34,639 bases of DNA. Source: Dehalococcoidia bacterium. GTDB lineage: Bacteria; Chloroflexota; Dehalococcoidia; Dehalococcoidales; BS750m-G39. Position numbers and translations under genes: made by a program. The stretch covers positions 1 to 34,639 of the forward strand of contig JAUWIX010000013.1 in the NCBI GenBank assembly GCA_030608005.1. The letters are read 5' to 3'. How positions within the stretch are numbered: the first letter of the stretch is position 1; each line of letters begins with the position of its first letter. The notes under the pieces are model-generated. The model was given only the letters and a program-made list of their open reading frames with translations, searched no databases and was not told the DNA's origin. Positions 1 to 9,643 of the stretch are shown here, piece after piece.

Positions 1-296
1 ACTCTCGTTTCTATAGCATCTCTCTCCATCATCATAGCATTGAGGATAAGTCCTTGGCGTATAAGTATATTAGCTGCTATAGTGTCATTCCAAAAGCGAA
101 CTCCAAGATCAACTATGCTCTGGTCAGTTTTGCTTGCTCGGTCTTTCTCAAGCAAAAGACTGAGACATGTTGCTAAATACGTAAGAGCTCCTTCAGATAT
201 TGCTGTAGTTTCGCCAAGCAAATTGCTGATTTTACCGCTAGTAACAGTGGGGTCTTCATTAACAATACCCTTGAGTATCTTTAATGGTCTTGGCAT
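1..296 (-). CDS. hypothetical protein, truncated by the window edge (MPRPLKILKGIVNEDPTVTSGKISNLLGETTAISEGALTYLATCLSLLLEKDRASKTDQSIVDLG...)
   Basis: Open minus-strand frame from ATG (cat at 294-296) to the window start; preceded by gaggaggtgag RBS. Absent from ORF track because it has no stop inside the window. Confidence 0.7.
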   Translation of the reverse strand, partial: MPRPLKILKGIVNEDPTVTSGKISNLLGETTAISEGALTYLATCLSLLLEKDRASKTDQSIVDLGVRFWNDTIAANILIRQGLILNAMMMERDAIETR

Positions 297-368
297 CTCT
301 TGCTCACCTCCTCACCTCTTCGTTCTGCTTTCCATTTCTCTCAACCATCTTACCACTGAATGCCGTTT

Positions 369-462
369 TCCTAAAAGGGGTTCAAAGGGGCGTTAGCCCC
401 TTAAAAAAATATCTTCCCCCTCTCCTATCAAGGAGAGGGGGATAAAGGGGGTGAGGTAGATT
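369..462. repeat. GC-rich double-hairpin interspersed repeat, copy A
   Basis: aaaggggcgttagcccctt hairpin plus ccccctctcctatcaaggagaggggg hairpin, then ataaagggggtgagg. Confidence 0.8.
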
Positions 463-466
463 AAAA

Positions 467-1441
467 CTAAAGGAGCCCCATCTTCTGCTTGACCTCGTTG
501 AGGGTCTCCCTGGCAATAGCCTGGGCTCGGTTTGCGCCATCAGCCAGAACATCTTTTACATGCTGAGGTTTAGCGGCAAAGACAGCCCGCCGTTCCCGGA
601 AGGGTTTAAGGGCGGAATTAATCTTCTGAGCCAGAAGCATTTTGCAATCAACACAGCCAATCTTGGCCGAGCGACACTGGCCAGCTATATCACCTAGCTG
701 CGAGGGATTAAAATACCCCTGTAGGCGGTAAATATTACATATCTCAGGGTGGCCGGGGTCAGTGCGGTACTGGCGGGCGGGGTCGGTAACTGCCGTCATC
801 ACACGCTCTATAGTCTCTTCAGGCGAAAGGGCTATCTCAATGTCATTTCTCAGTTGCTTACTCATCTTCTCTTTACCATCAAGCCCCAATACCAACGGAA
901 AGGAGGTGAGCTTCGCCTGAGGCTCAGGAAAGGTATTGCCAAATAGATTGTTAAAGCGGCGAGCAATCGCCCTGGCCATCTCTAAATGAGGCAACTGGTC
1001 TTCGCCTACAGGTACAACCTCAGCTTTATAAAGCACGATATCGGCGGTCATTAGCACAGGATAACCCACCAGCCCATAGTTTATATTTTGAGGCTGGATT
1101 TTCGCTTTCTCCTTAAAGGTGGGCACACGCAGCAACCAGCTCAAGGGAGTAACCATGCTGAGTAGTGTGTGTAACTGCATTACCTCAGGGACATGGGACT
1201 GGACAAAAAGGATGCTTTTCTGAGGGTCGAGCCCAGCCGCCAGCCAGTCGAGCACCATTTCATATATATCTGTTTGCAAGCTACTGGTAACTTCCAATGT
1301 GGTGAGAGCATGGACATCAACGATGCAATAGATGCAATCATACTCATCCTGCATGCTAACCCAATTTTGTAAGGCTCCCAAGTAGTTCCCCAGGTGCTGC
1401 CTGCCGGTGGGACGAGCCCCAGAAAACACACGACGCTTCAT
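467..1441 (-). CDS. trpS: tryptophanyl-tRNA synthetase
   Basis: FSGARPTGRQHLGNYLGAL (HIGH-like) and KMSKQ (KMSKS-like) motifs; full length. Confidence 0.97.
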   Translation of the reverse strand: MKRRVFSGARPTGRQHLGNYLGALQNWVSMQDEYDCIYCIVDVHALTTLEVTSSLQTDIYEMVLDWLAAGLDPQKSILFVQSHVPEVMQLHTLLSMVTPLSWLLRVPTFKEKAKIQPQNINYGLVGYPVLMTADIVLYKAEVVPVGEDQLPHLEMARAIARRFNNLFGNTFPEPQAKLTSFPLVLGLDGKEKMSKQLRNDIEIALSPEETIERVMTAVTDPARQYRTDPGHPEICNIYRLQGYFNPSQLGDIAGQCRSAKIGCVDCKMLLAQKINSALKPFRERRAVFAAKPQHVKDVLADGANRAQAIARETLNEVKQKMGLL

Positions 1442-1499
1442 TTAAGCCTCCTCAAGGGCAAAGTGTAGCATAAAAGAGGATATGAGGACAAGGTTGCTT

Positions 1500-1731
1500 A
1501 TTGACCTCACCCCTCGAAGAGTCTTCGACCTTTACCCCCTCTCCTTGAAGGGGGGAAGAGAGCTAGAGAGGGGCAAAAACCCTATTGGGCGGGTGGGAAG
1601 TAAGACTTCAATTCTCTGCACTTCACCCACTTTAAATTTACTTAGCAACCCACCCCCTTAATCCCCCTCCCTTACAAGGGAGGGGGATAGTTTTTATAGA
1701 AGAGGGGCTAGCGCCCCTCTTAAACACCCCG
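1500..1731. repeat. Interspersed repeat, copy B, with a degenerate neighbouring copy
   Basis: cacccccttaatccccctcccttacaagggagggggata...agaggggctagcgcccctctt; upstream degenerate gacctcacccctcgaag...ctccttgaaggggggaagag. Confidence 0.75.
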
Positions 1732-1849
1732 CTTGGTTATCAGCCCCTTGTCATTACAGGCGGGGAGGAAAATAAGAGAGTTTTAGAGGCGAAGCCTATG
1801 AGGGCGGGGTGGTGGGAAGCAAGAAAACAGGGGGACACAGGGGGATAGG

Positions 1850-1877
1850 TTGACTGCCCGCAGGCTGAGCCTATAAT
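1850..1877 (+). promoter_or_regulatory. sigma70-like promoter for the gamma-carbonic-anhydrase-like gene
   Basis: TTGACT-16 bp-TATAAT, followed by gaagggggtaaaaATG. Confidence 0.65.
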
Positions 1878-1901
1878 ATGAGGTAACCGAAGGGGGTAAA
1901 A

Positions 1902-2426
1902 ATGATTAGAAGCCTGGGGGACAAGACACCCAAAATAGCTGAGTCAGCCTTTGTCAGCGAAGCAGCCTATGTTATTGGTGATGTAGAAATTGGTGAGAAC
2001 TCAAGCGTGTGGCCGGGGGCAGTAATCAGGGGAGACTTTGGTAGCATAAAAATTGGCAACAATACTGCTATAGAAGATAACTGCGTTATTCATTCAGGGA
2101 CGCTTTCCGCTCCTATTGAGAACCTTATCATTGGAGATGAAGTGCATATAGGGCATGGCGCTGTTATTAATTGCCACAAGATTGGAAACAACGTTCTCAT
2201 CGGCATGAATTCCACCATCCTCCATGACGCTGAAATCGGGGATTTCTGTATAATTGGAGCTGGTTGCCTGGTTAGGCAGGGGATGAAAATCCCAGACAAC
2301 TCGTTTGTTGCTGGTGTTCCCGGAGAAATCAAGGGAAAGGCATCACCACAGCAATTATGGTGGGTAGAGAAAGCACCGCAAATCTATGCTGAATTAGTCA
2401 AGCAATATAAGGAGCAAGGGCTTTAG
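1902..2426 (+). CDS. gamma-carbonic anhydrase / transferase hexapeptide repeat protein (YrdA-like)
   Basis: Hexapeptide repeats: SSVWPGAVIRGDFGSIKIGNNTAIEDNCVIH...IGHGAVINCHKIGNNVLIGM. Confidence 0.92.
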   Translation: MIRSLGDKTPKIAESAFVSEAAYVIGDVEIGENSSVWPGAVIRGDFGSIKIGNNTAIEDNCVIHSGTLSAPIENLIIGDEVHIGHGAVINCHKIGNNVLIGMNSTILHDAEIGDFCIIGAGCLVRQGMKIPDNSFVAGVPGEIKGKASPQQLWWVEKAPQIYAELVKQYKEQGL

Positions 2427-2438
2427 CTACTAAATGCT

Positions 2439-4097
2439 TCACATTCTCTCCGGTGTTGTCATCCCCATGAGGCGGAGAGTTCTAGCCAGCACAATCTTGG
2501 CTGCCTCCACCAGCCTGAGGCGAGCCTTGGTCAATGCCTCGTTCTGAGAAACGACGCGGCACTGCTTATAAAAGCTGTGAAACAGGGTAGCCAAATCCTG
2601 GGCATAATAGGCGAGATGGTGAGGTTCCAGGGTATGAGCTACCACCTCAACCATCTCGGGTAAAAGCAGCATCTTCCGGATTAAAGCCAACTCAGGCTCG
2701 GTGGTCAGCAAAGAAACATCCCCGTCGGCATAGTCAATCCCCCTCTGCTGAGCCAGTCGAAGGATGCTGGCAATACGAGCATGAGCATACTGGACATAGT
2801 AGACAGGGTTATCGGCTGACTGTTTCTTGGCTAATTCCAAATCAAAGTCCATTTGACTATCGGCGGAGCGAGAGGCAAAGAAGAAGCGGCAAGCATCAGC
2901 TCCCACCTCGTCTACCACCTCACGCAGGGTAATAATATCACCGCTGCGCTTGGAAATCCTGACCAACTCGTCACCGCGATGCAAGGTAACCATCTGAGAG
3001 ATTATCACCACCAGCCTCTCAGGGGCGATGCCCAGGGCAGCAACCACCGCCTTCATCCGAGATATATGCCCCTGATGGTCAGCCCCCCAGATATTGAGCA
3101 CCTTATCAAAGTTGCGCTCCAGGAACTTGTTATAGTGATAAGCAATATCTGAGGCGAAATAGGTAGGAGAACCATCGCTACGCACCACCACATTGTCCTT
3201 ATCCTCACCCAGGGCAGTAGATACAAACCAGGTAGCGCCTTCCTTCTCCCCGATATAGCCTCCCTGGCGCAGGAGCGACATTGCTCTATCATATTGCCCG
3301 TTATCAAACAAGCTCTGCTCACTGAACCAGACATCAAAGCTCACCCCTAATAACTCCAGGTCGCTCTTGATTAGCTCTATGAGCTTAACCAAACCTATAT
3401 GCCCCAGTTGGGATAGCGCTTCTTTCGGCGGCAGGGAGAGAAACCTGTCTCTCTCCTCAGTAATAATCTCCTTAGCCAGGTCAATCATATAGCTGCCAAG
3501 GTAACCATCAGATGGCATCTCGGCATCAATGCCCAAACACTGCTGATAGCGAGCATAGAGCGAGCGATAAAAGGCGTCTATCTGGCTACCAGCGTCATTA
3601 ATATAATACTCCGTCTCCACCCTGTAGCCAGCAGCGGCAAGGACATTAGCCAAGGTGCTACCCAGAATAGCACCACGACCATGCCCCACATGGAGGGGTC
3701 CGGTGGGGTTGACGCTAACAAATTCCAACTGCACTCGGCTTCCCTGCCCAAGGTCAATATTGCCATAGGAATCACCAGCCACCAGAATTGAATCTATCTG
3801 CTTGGTCAACCAATCGCTGTTGAGGGTGAAGTTGATAAACCCTGGTGGCGCCACAGCAATACTACCAATCTCGGGACTGGGGGCTATAAGCGCTACCATG
3901 TCTTGAGCAATGGTTAACGGGCTGAGCCCAGTAGCCCGGGCTAATTTCAAGGGGAAACTTGAGGCATAGTCTCCATATTCCGGGTTCTGAGGGTGCTCTA
4001 CAGTAACCTCAGGTAAGGCGACCGAAGGCAGCTTGCCCAACTCCTGTGCCTGGCTCGCTGCCTGCGTTAGTAGCTCTATAAGTCTTTGCTTAATCAT
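2439..4097 (-). CDS. argS: arginyl-tRNA synthetase
   Basis: [29 protein letters not shown] (HIGH) and C-terminal anticodon-binding domain ([18 protein letters not shown]). Confidence 0.97.
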   Translation of the reverse strand: MIKQRLIELLTQAASQAQELGKLPSVALPEVTVEHPQNPEYGDYASSFPLKLARATGLSPLTIAQDMVALIAPSPEIGSIAVAPPGFINFTLNSDWLTKQIDSILVAGDSYGNIDLGQGSRVQLEFVSVNPTGPLHVGHGRGAILGSTLANVLAAAGYRVETEYYINDAGSQIDAFYRSLYARYQQCLGIDAEMPSDGYLGSYMIDLAKEIITEERDRFLSLPPKEALSQLGHIGLVKLIELIKSDLELLGVSFDVWFSEQSLFDNGQYDRAMSLLRQGGYIGEKEGATWFVSTALGEDKDNVVVRSDGSPTYFASDIAYHYNKFLERNFDKVLNIWGADHQGHISRMKAVVAALGIAPERLVVIISQMVTLHRGDELVRISKRSGDIITLREVVDEVGADACRFFFASRSADSQMDFDLELAKKQSADNPVYYVQYAHARIASILRLAQQRGIDYADGDVSLLTTEPELALIRKMLLLPEMVEVVAHTLEPHHLAYYAQDLATLFHSFYKQCRVVSQNEALTKARLRLVEAAKIVLARTLRLMGMTTPERM

Positions 4098-4099
4098 TG

Positions 4100-4333
4100 T
4101 TATTCTACTAGCAGCTTTTGGAAGTCTTCTCTGCTGAGGTTAGCATCCCTTAGTATGCTCGCTAGCACCTTTGGGTGCAATACCTTGCCTTTGTGATAGG
4201 GTACAGTAACTCTTTTACCAGTTGAACTCTTGTAAATCTTGTGGCTGCCGCTCTGTCGCGCTAGAGCAAAGTCTACCTTTGCCAACACCCTTATTATTTC
4301 GTCAGCGGTGACCCTGGGTAACCTCTGGCTCAC
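4100..4333 (-). CDS. hicA: HicA-family mRNA interferase toxin
   Basis: [56 protein letters not shown] matches the HicA/YcfA dsRBD-like fold with G-S-H. Confidence 0.92.
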   Translation of the reverse strand: MSQRLPRVTADEIIRVLAKVDFALARQSGSHKIYKSSTGKRVTVPYHKGKVLHPKVLASILRDANLSREDFQKLLVE

Positions 4334-4554
4334 GCCGTTACCTCTATGTTAGACAGGCTCACAATCTCTGAAGTTGCAACTGGTTCGTTGTTGGCTAGCC
4401 TATCCTCAACATGGAGTTTTATGGCATCTTTTATATTCTCGATGACCTCCTCGAAGGTCTCCCCTTGGGTATAGCAACCCTGCAACTCAGGACAATAAGC
4501 AAAGTAACCCTGCTTATCTTTCTCTACCACCACAGCAAAATGATAATTCCCCAC
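4330..4554 (-). CDS. hicB: HicB-family antitoxin
   Basis: VVVEKDKQGYFAYCPELQGCYTQGETFEEVIENIKDAIKLHVEDRL is typical HicB; overlaps hicA by 4 nt (GTGA). Confidence 0.92.
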   Translation of the reverse strand: MGNYHFAVVVEKDKQGYFAYCPELQGCYTQGETFEEVIENIKDAIKLHVEDRLANNEPVATSEIVSLSNIEVTA

Positions 4555-4660
4555 CTTTGCCTCCTAATATGAGCCCCAGCTTTTTGAATTTATTCTAAGC
4601 TACCTTTATGCCCAAATTATAGCACAATGGTAGTTAAAAAGGATAACACGAGATTGTTTT

Positions 4661-4746
4661 ATTAACCTCACCCCCTTAATCCCCCTCTCCTTCCCAAGGA
4701 GAGGGGGAAGAGAAGAAAAGAGGGGCGAAGCCCCTCTTAGATGCCC
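4661..4746. repeat. Interspersed repeat, copy C
   Basis: attaacctcacccccttaatccccctctccttcccaaggagagggggaag...agaggggcgaagcccctctt. Confidence 0.85.
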
Positions 4747-4781
4747 CATTTAAGTTGATTAGTTATGAGTTGAGGATAACA

Positions 4782-5579
4782 CTACTGTACCCAAGGGATT
4801 AAATCCTTCTTGCCAGTCATTTGCCTCTGCCATTGAGTAAATCTAAGTTTTACCGCTTTAATATTAGTATCATCGAGCGGATTCATATGACAAACAACGC
4901 ATCGAGATTTATAGACTTCATCAACGAACTGTGTGAACCACTCTATAGAAGGGATAATGTCAGGGACAATGTCTTTTTGTACTTGTCTAACTAAAGCAGG
5001 TAGTTGGGCAAGGTCAAGATAATCTATTGGACGAGCACCTCTTCTTTGATGCCAAGAGTTCTTCTTTTCATCGGACATTCGCTCACTGACCTTATCTTTT
5101 AATTTTCCAGCTTTTAAATCCCACCAATTATTACCATAGCGGTTAGTCATAAGGCGGTCAATGACTTCACGGATTGAATTTTCCAGAACATAAAGAAGAG
5201 GATATATTGCTGCCATATCCCTAGCTTCTAATAGCTTCCTTTTTTCTAGGATAGGGTCAGTAACTGTGAATTCCTTAGGAAATACAACAAATAGCTGTTT
5301 CTTTTCCGCCTCCCTCTTTCCTCTGCGAGCTAATTTAGCTATTATTGTTGTATCTTGAGTTATATGAGAAATTTGCTGTATGATACCTCTTACGCGATTA
5401 ACAGTATCTCTATCAAGATATTTGTCTAGGATAATGCCTTCCCACTGAGCGATTATATAGGTAGCGTCTTCCGTAGTGACTGCGTATTGTCTTTTTAATT
5501 TCTGCACTCGCTGAGAAAGCGCTTGCGGAGTGACATTGAGTTTTTTAAGCAATGCCTTACGGAGTCGTCTGTTTATCAC
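4782..5579 (-). CDS. Swt1-like HEPN domain protein, putative RNase effector
   Basis: AIYPLLYVLENSIREVIDRLMTNRYGNNWWD...SWHQRRGARPIDYLDLAQLPALV, C-terminal SRCVVCHMNPLDD (R-x4-H). GTG start with GAGG RBS; overlaps upstream gene by 23 bp. Confidence 0.75.
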   Translation of the reverse strand: MINRRLRKALLKKLNVTPQALSQRVQKLKRQYAVTTEDATYIIAQWEGIILDKYLDRDTVNRVRGIIQQISHITQDTTIIAKLARRGKREAEKKQLFVVFPKEFTVTDPILEKRKLLEARDMAAIYPLLYVLENSIREVIDRLMTNRYGNNWWDLKAGKLKDKVSERMSDEKKNSWHQRRGARPIDYLDLAQLPALVRQVQKDIVPDIIPSIEWFTQFVDEVYKSRCVVCHMNPLDDTNIKAVKLRFTQWQRQMTGKKDLIPWVQ

Positions 5580-5835
5580 TGGGTATTACCTCTTCAGAAG
5601 GTTTAACTGCTTTACCCTTTCCAGTTTGAACTTTCTTTTTGATATTACTTAATTCAGCACTGACTATCTTCGGCGTAGTTCCTATTAGATCTGCAATTTC
5701 TTTGGGACGAAAACCAGCGCCAGAAAGGAGATTAATCTTCTCCCTTTGTTTCAACTCACTTGTGACTAACAAAGCCAAAAGCTTACTAATTCGCTGTAGT
5801 TCTTGTAAGGTTTCAGTGTCCTTTTGCTCATTCAT
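5557..5835 (-). CDS. small helix-turn-helix protein (HTH-B), sigma region 4-like
   Basis: MNEQKDTETLQELQRISKLLALLVTSELKQREKINLLSGAGFRPKEIADLIGTTPKIVSAELSNIKKK; start trimmed from the ORF-track 5931 to 5835, overlapping the preceding gene by 8 nt. Confidence 0.7.
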   Translation of the reverse strand: MNEQKDTETLQELQRISKLLALLVTSELKQREKINLLSGAGFRPKEIADLIGTTPKIVSAELSNIKKKVQTGKGKAVKPSEEVIPSDKQTTP

Positions 5836-6082
5836 TAGATTCCACCTTCTTCTTACTCTTTGCAGTCGCTGTCCTGCTTTTCTTTTTAGCCTCTGCCAAT
5901 CGAGCATAAACTGTGCCTGGGGTCGTATCAACTATTTTAGAAATTAGATTTGCATCTAAACCTAAAGCAGCAAGCGTCATAATAGCTTCAGTCTTAGTCT
6001 TTTTCTCAATAGATTTGCTTGCTAGCAATCGAACTACCGCATTGAGTTTCTTATCAATACTAATTAATACTTGTTCTTCCAT
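5828..6082 (-). CDS. small helix-turn-helix protein (HTH-A), paralog of HTH-B
   Basis: MEEQVLISIDKKLNAVVRLLASKSIEKKTKTEAIMTLAALGLDANLISKIVDTTPGTVYARLAEAKKK; start trimmed to 6082, with AAGGAGTGGAATA-ATG RBS. Confidence 0.75.
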   Translation of the reverse strand: MEEQVLISIDKKLNAVVRLLASKSIEKKTKTEAIMTLAALGLDANLISKIVDTTPGTVYARLAEAKKKSRTATAKSKKKVESNE

Positions 6083-6135
6083 TATTCCACTCCTTACATA
6101 CAAAGTAACCAAATATGAATTTGCAATATAATTAT

Positions 6136-6163
6136 ATAATACACTATTTGTAGGAAATGTCAA
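6136..6163 (-). promoter_or_regulatory. sigma70-like promoter of the HTH-HTH-HEPN operon
   Basis: Minus-strand TTGACA (6158-6163), 16 bp spacer, TATTAT (6136-6141), about 50 bp upstream of the HTH-A ATG. Confidence 0.65.
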
Positions 6164-6207
6164 GTATAATGCACAAGTTTCGATGGGGATTTCAGAATAT
6201 GGAAAAC

Positions 6208-8667
6208 CTAGCTCCATTCGCCACCCTTCTGCCACACCTGAGCTAGCTCTTTAGCCAGGAGATGGTGCTCAGGCTTTTCTAAACCGGGGTCTATTTCGAA
6301 GAGTCTTATTGCCTCACTACGAGCCAGCTCCAACAGAGCCACGTCAGAGAGCTTAGCCATGCGGAGGTCAGGAAGTCCGCTCTGCCTGGTGCCAAAGAAC
6401 TCCCCTGGACCCCGCAGCCTCAGGTCCTCCTCAGCCAATTGAAAGCCGTCCTGAATCTTCTCTATTAAATCCAGGCGCTCCCTACCTATCTCTGAGGGGT
6501 TTTGGGCTAACAGCATGCAGTAACTCTGCTCCTGCCCCCGCCCTACCCGACCACGAAACTGGTGCAGTTGCGATAGACCAAAACGGTCAGCGCTCTCCAC
6601 CAGCATCACGGTAGCATTGGGTACATCTATGCCCACCTCTACCACCGGGGTTGACACCAGCACATCCAGCTCGCCGGAGCGGAAGCGATGCATTACCTTA
6701 TCTTTTTCCACAGCCGGCATACGTCCGTGAATCAAGCCTAACCTCAGCTCAGGGAAGACCTCCCGGGACAGACGCTGATATTCAGCCACCGCCGCCTTAG
6801 CCTCAATAACCTCTGATTCCTCAACCAGGGGACAGATAATAAATGCTTGATGACCCTCAGCCGCCTGACGACGCAGAAAAGCATAGGCGCTATCCCTCTG
6901 GGCTGGCTTAAGCCATTTGGTCTTTATCACCTGTCTCCCCGGGGGGAGTTCGTCAATAACCGAGAGGTCAAGGTCACCATACAGGGTTAAGGCTAAGGTT
7001 CTGGGGATTGGCGTAGCCGTCATTACCAGCACATGGGGGTTAAACCCCTTCTGCCGTAGTGCTGAACGCTGGGCGACACCAAATCGGTGTTGTTCATCGA
7101 CCACAGCTAAACTCAAATGGTGGAACTCCACCTCCTTCTGAATAAGGGCATGGGTTCCGATAACAATATCAATATCTCCGCTCGTGATACGCTGCTGGAT
7201 TTCCTGCTTCCTAGCCTGGTTTATGTCACCAATAAGTAGCGCCACAGTAAGGGGATGAGATAAAAGCCCGGAGTAACTACGCAGGTTGTCTTCCCCTGCC
7301 ACTTGATGACCGGCTCTAGACATGAGCTGACAAACATTAGCGAAATGCTGCTCAGCCAGAATTTCAGTAGGCGCCATGAATGCCCCCTGATAGCCATTGG
7401 CAGCAGCAACAAGCAAGGCTGACGTAGCCACTATTGTCTTGCCACTGCCTACCTCTCCCTGCAACAGTCTGGACATCGGTCTTGGTTTCTCTAAATCAGC
7501 CAATAGCTCCCCAAGCACTCTGTGCTGAGCAGAAGTTAGCTCAAAGGGCAAAGTGCTTAGAAAAACATCCAGCACCGCTGTCTTAGCACTAAAAGGATTG
7601 CCCGGCTGGCTCTCCTGCCAGTCGTGTTTTCTTCCCAGCACTCCTAATTGAAGGATAAAGAGTTCGTCAAAAGCCAGACGAAGTCTTGCCCCATCCTTGG
7701 CTGCTTCATCCTCTGGGTAGTGAGCCTGACTTATCGCCTGAGGCAGGTCAAACAGGTGGCACCGCCGTCTCAACTCTGGGGGCAAAAAGTCCTCTACCTG
7801 CCATGCCCACTGGTCTACCACCTGTTTCATCAGTTTCCTTACCTGCCGAGGGCGCAGTCCCTGAGTAAGGGGATAGAGAGGAACCAGGCGCCCGGTATGA
7901 ATCAACTCTCTATCCTCCAATAGCTCCCACTCCGGGGATTCAAACACATGCCGCCCACCGAACAGGCTTACCCTGCCACTAAGAACTATTCGGGTATTAG
8001 TTGACAGCTTCCTCGCCAGGTAGGGATTATTAAACCATACCACCCTGACATTGCCTGTCTCATCGCCGACAATAGCCTCAGTGCCCCGCCTACCACCGAG
8101 CATAGTCACCTGAGCCTGCCACACATTAGCCATAATAGTTTGCTCCTCCCCCTCGGTAAGCTGGGAGATATATTTCCTTTGGCTATAGTCAAGGTGACGG
8201 TGGGGGAAGAAGTAGAGCAAGTCCCGAATGGTTTTCACACCCAAACGGTTGAACTTGGCAGCCAGACTGGTGCTAACCCCTCTAAGGGCGGTGATGGGGG
8301 AATTGATAGATTGACTAGCCACCACCCTCTGCCCCCTTGCTACTGGGGACGAGGGCACAATGCCTTCTTTTGGCAGCTTGACCTCGCCCTTTTCTAATTC
8401 AGACAAAAAAACGAACACCCTATTCGCCCACTCTTTGCGCTGCTGCTTGGTCAAAGAGGCATAATTAGAATCGACCAGTTGAAGTCTATGAAACTGGCTC
8501 AAAAGCTGGGGGTTAGTTATCGATTCTATGGCTTGACCTGCCCAGCGACGAAGGAATCTATCCAAACCACCGATTACCGCTGAATCTACATAACCCTTTT
8601 CATGCTCGAGCTCAAGAATCTTGCGCAGAGGCACGACATTTATTGACACGACTTGGTCTCCATCCAC
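6208..8667 (-). CDS. recG: ATP-dependent DNA helicase RecG
   Basis: LLQGEVGSGKTIVA (Walker A), VVDEQHRFG, VMTATPIPRTLALTLYGD, QFRGRVGRG. Confidence 0.97.
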   Translation of the reverse strand: MDGDQVVSINVVPLRKILELEHEKGYVDSAVIGGLDRFLRRWAGQAIESITNPQLLSQFHRLQLVDSNYASLTKQQRKEWANRVFVFLSELEKGEVKLPKEGIVPSSPVARGQRVVASQSINSPITALRGVSTSLAAKFNRLGVKTIRDLLYFFPHRHLDYSQRKYISQLTEGEEQTIMANVWQAQVTMLGGRRGTEAIVGDETGNVRVVWFNNPYLARKLSTNTRIVLSGRVSLFGGRHVFESPEWELLEDRELIHTGRLVPLYPLTQGLRPRQVRKLMKQVVDQWAWQVEDFLPPELRRRCHLFDLPQAISQAHYPEDEAAKDGARLRLAFDELFILQLGVLGRKHDWQESQPGNPFSAKTAVLDVFLSTLPFELTSAQHRVLGELLADLEKPRPMSRLLQGEVGSGKTIVATSALLVAAANGYQGAFMAPTEILAEQHFANVCQLMSRAGHQVAGEDNLRSYSGLLSHPLTVALLIGDINQARKQEIQQRITSGDIDIVIGTHALIQKEVEFHHLSLAVVDEQHRFGVAQRSALRQKGFNPHVLVMTATPIPRTLALTLYGDLDLSVIDELPPGRQVIKTKWLKPAQRDSAYAFLRRQAAEGHQAFIICPLVEESEVIEAKAAVAEYQRLSREVFPELRLGLIHGRMPAVEKDKVMHRFRSGELDVLVSTPVVEVGIDVPNATVMLVESADRFGLSQLHQFRGRVGRGQEQSYCMLLAQNPSEIGRERLDLIEKIQDGFQLAEEDLRLRGPGEFFGTRQSGLPDLRMAKLSDVALLELARSEAIRLFEIDPGLEKPEHHLLAKELAQVWQKGGEWS

Positions 8668-9615
8668 CTAGGCGAATAGCCGTGGGCAAGAAAACCTCAA
8701 CCTTGGTATATGTAAAGAGGGCAAAGAAATTCGCTTTCTGGAGGGCTCGCCTTCGCCAGCATCCTGCCTGATACTGCTCGCCTTCTCCCTCAAGGCTAAA
8801 ATCAAAGTCCCGGGACCACCATGAACCCCTAACGCTGGTCCCAGCCTAGCTATATGAATCCGTTCCCGGTCAAAGATAGAGGCTATGCGCTCCTTGAGTG
8901 AGCCGGCTTCATCAGGTGTGGTGCTATGAACAATGGCTAATTCCTGGATATTCAAGGTGTTCTTTACCAGGTCAAATAAACGGTCTATGCCTTTGGAGCG
9001 GGTACGGGCTAAACCAGCTTGAACAAGCTCACCATCCCGCATGGTAATTAAGGGCTTCACATTAAGCAAAGTGCCCACCATTGCCCTGGCTTTACTAATA
9101 CGCCCACCTAAAAGCAGGTATTTAAGGGTATCAAAAACACCGAATAGGCGAATACTAGGAATAGTCTGCCTTACCTCCTCCATTACCGCCTGCAAGCTTT
9201 CTCCCGCCTCAGCCAATCTGGCAGCCGCCATAGCTATCAACCCTAAGCCCATAGACGTTGAAAGCGAGTCTACTACCTCAATTTGGCAACCTGCCTTTAC
9301 CAGCTCCCTGCCCTGTAACGCTGAGTTATGGGTGCCGCTTAATTTGCTGGTAACCTGGATGGAGACTATCTCATCGGTCTCCTTTGACAGCTTACTGTAG
9401 ACATCGGCGAAGTCGGCAGGCGTAGGCTGGGAGGTAGATGGATGAACTGGGCTCTCCACTAATTTTTGGTAAAATTCATCCTCGCTTATGTCCACCCTAT
9501 CCCGGTAGACCTTTTCTCCAAAGCGTAGATAGACTGGCACCACGGTAATCCCCAGCTCCTGAGCCAATTGGACCGGGAGGTCAGCAGTGCTATCGGTAAC
9601 AATCTTGACTGTCAT
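8668..9615 (-). CDS. DegV family fatty-acid-binding protein (FakB-like), paralog 3, with extended basic C-terminus
   Basis: MTVKIVTDSTADLP...LLLGGRISKARAMVGTLLNVKPL...GVHGGPGTL; stop codon directly abuts the recG GTG. Confidence 0.93.
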   Translation of the reverse strand: MTVKIVTDSTADLPVQLAQELGITVVPVYLRFGEKVYRDRVDISEDEFYQKLVESPVHPSTSQPTPADFADVYSKLSKETDEIVSIQVTSKLSGTHNSALQGRELVKAGCQIEVVDSLSTSMGLGLIAMAAARLAEAGESLQAVMEEVRQTIPSIRLFGVFDTLKYLLLGGRISKARAMVGTLLNVKPLITMRDGELVQAGLARTRSKGIDRLFDLVKNTLNIQELAIVHSTTPDEAGSLKERIASIFDRERIHIARLGPALGVHGGPGTLILALREKASSIRQDAGEGEPSRKRISLPSLHIPRLRFSCPRLFA

Positions 9616-9643
9616 AAAAGCCTCCTACCCTTGCTTAATAGCT

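Noticed and set aside
40-396. Plus-strand ORF 118 aa
   Set aside because: Antisense to the RBS-preceded edge-truncated minus-strand CDS (1-296), and its 3' end is repeat sequence.
1442-1640. T-box or trp-responsive leader upstream of trpS
   Set aside because: Region is degenerate interspersed repeat; no recognisable T-box motif or specifier structure seen by eye.
2853-3152. Antisense ORF within argS
   Set aside because: Fully inside a well-supported CDS; no RBS or family motif.
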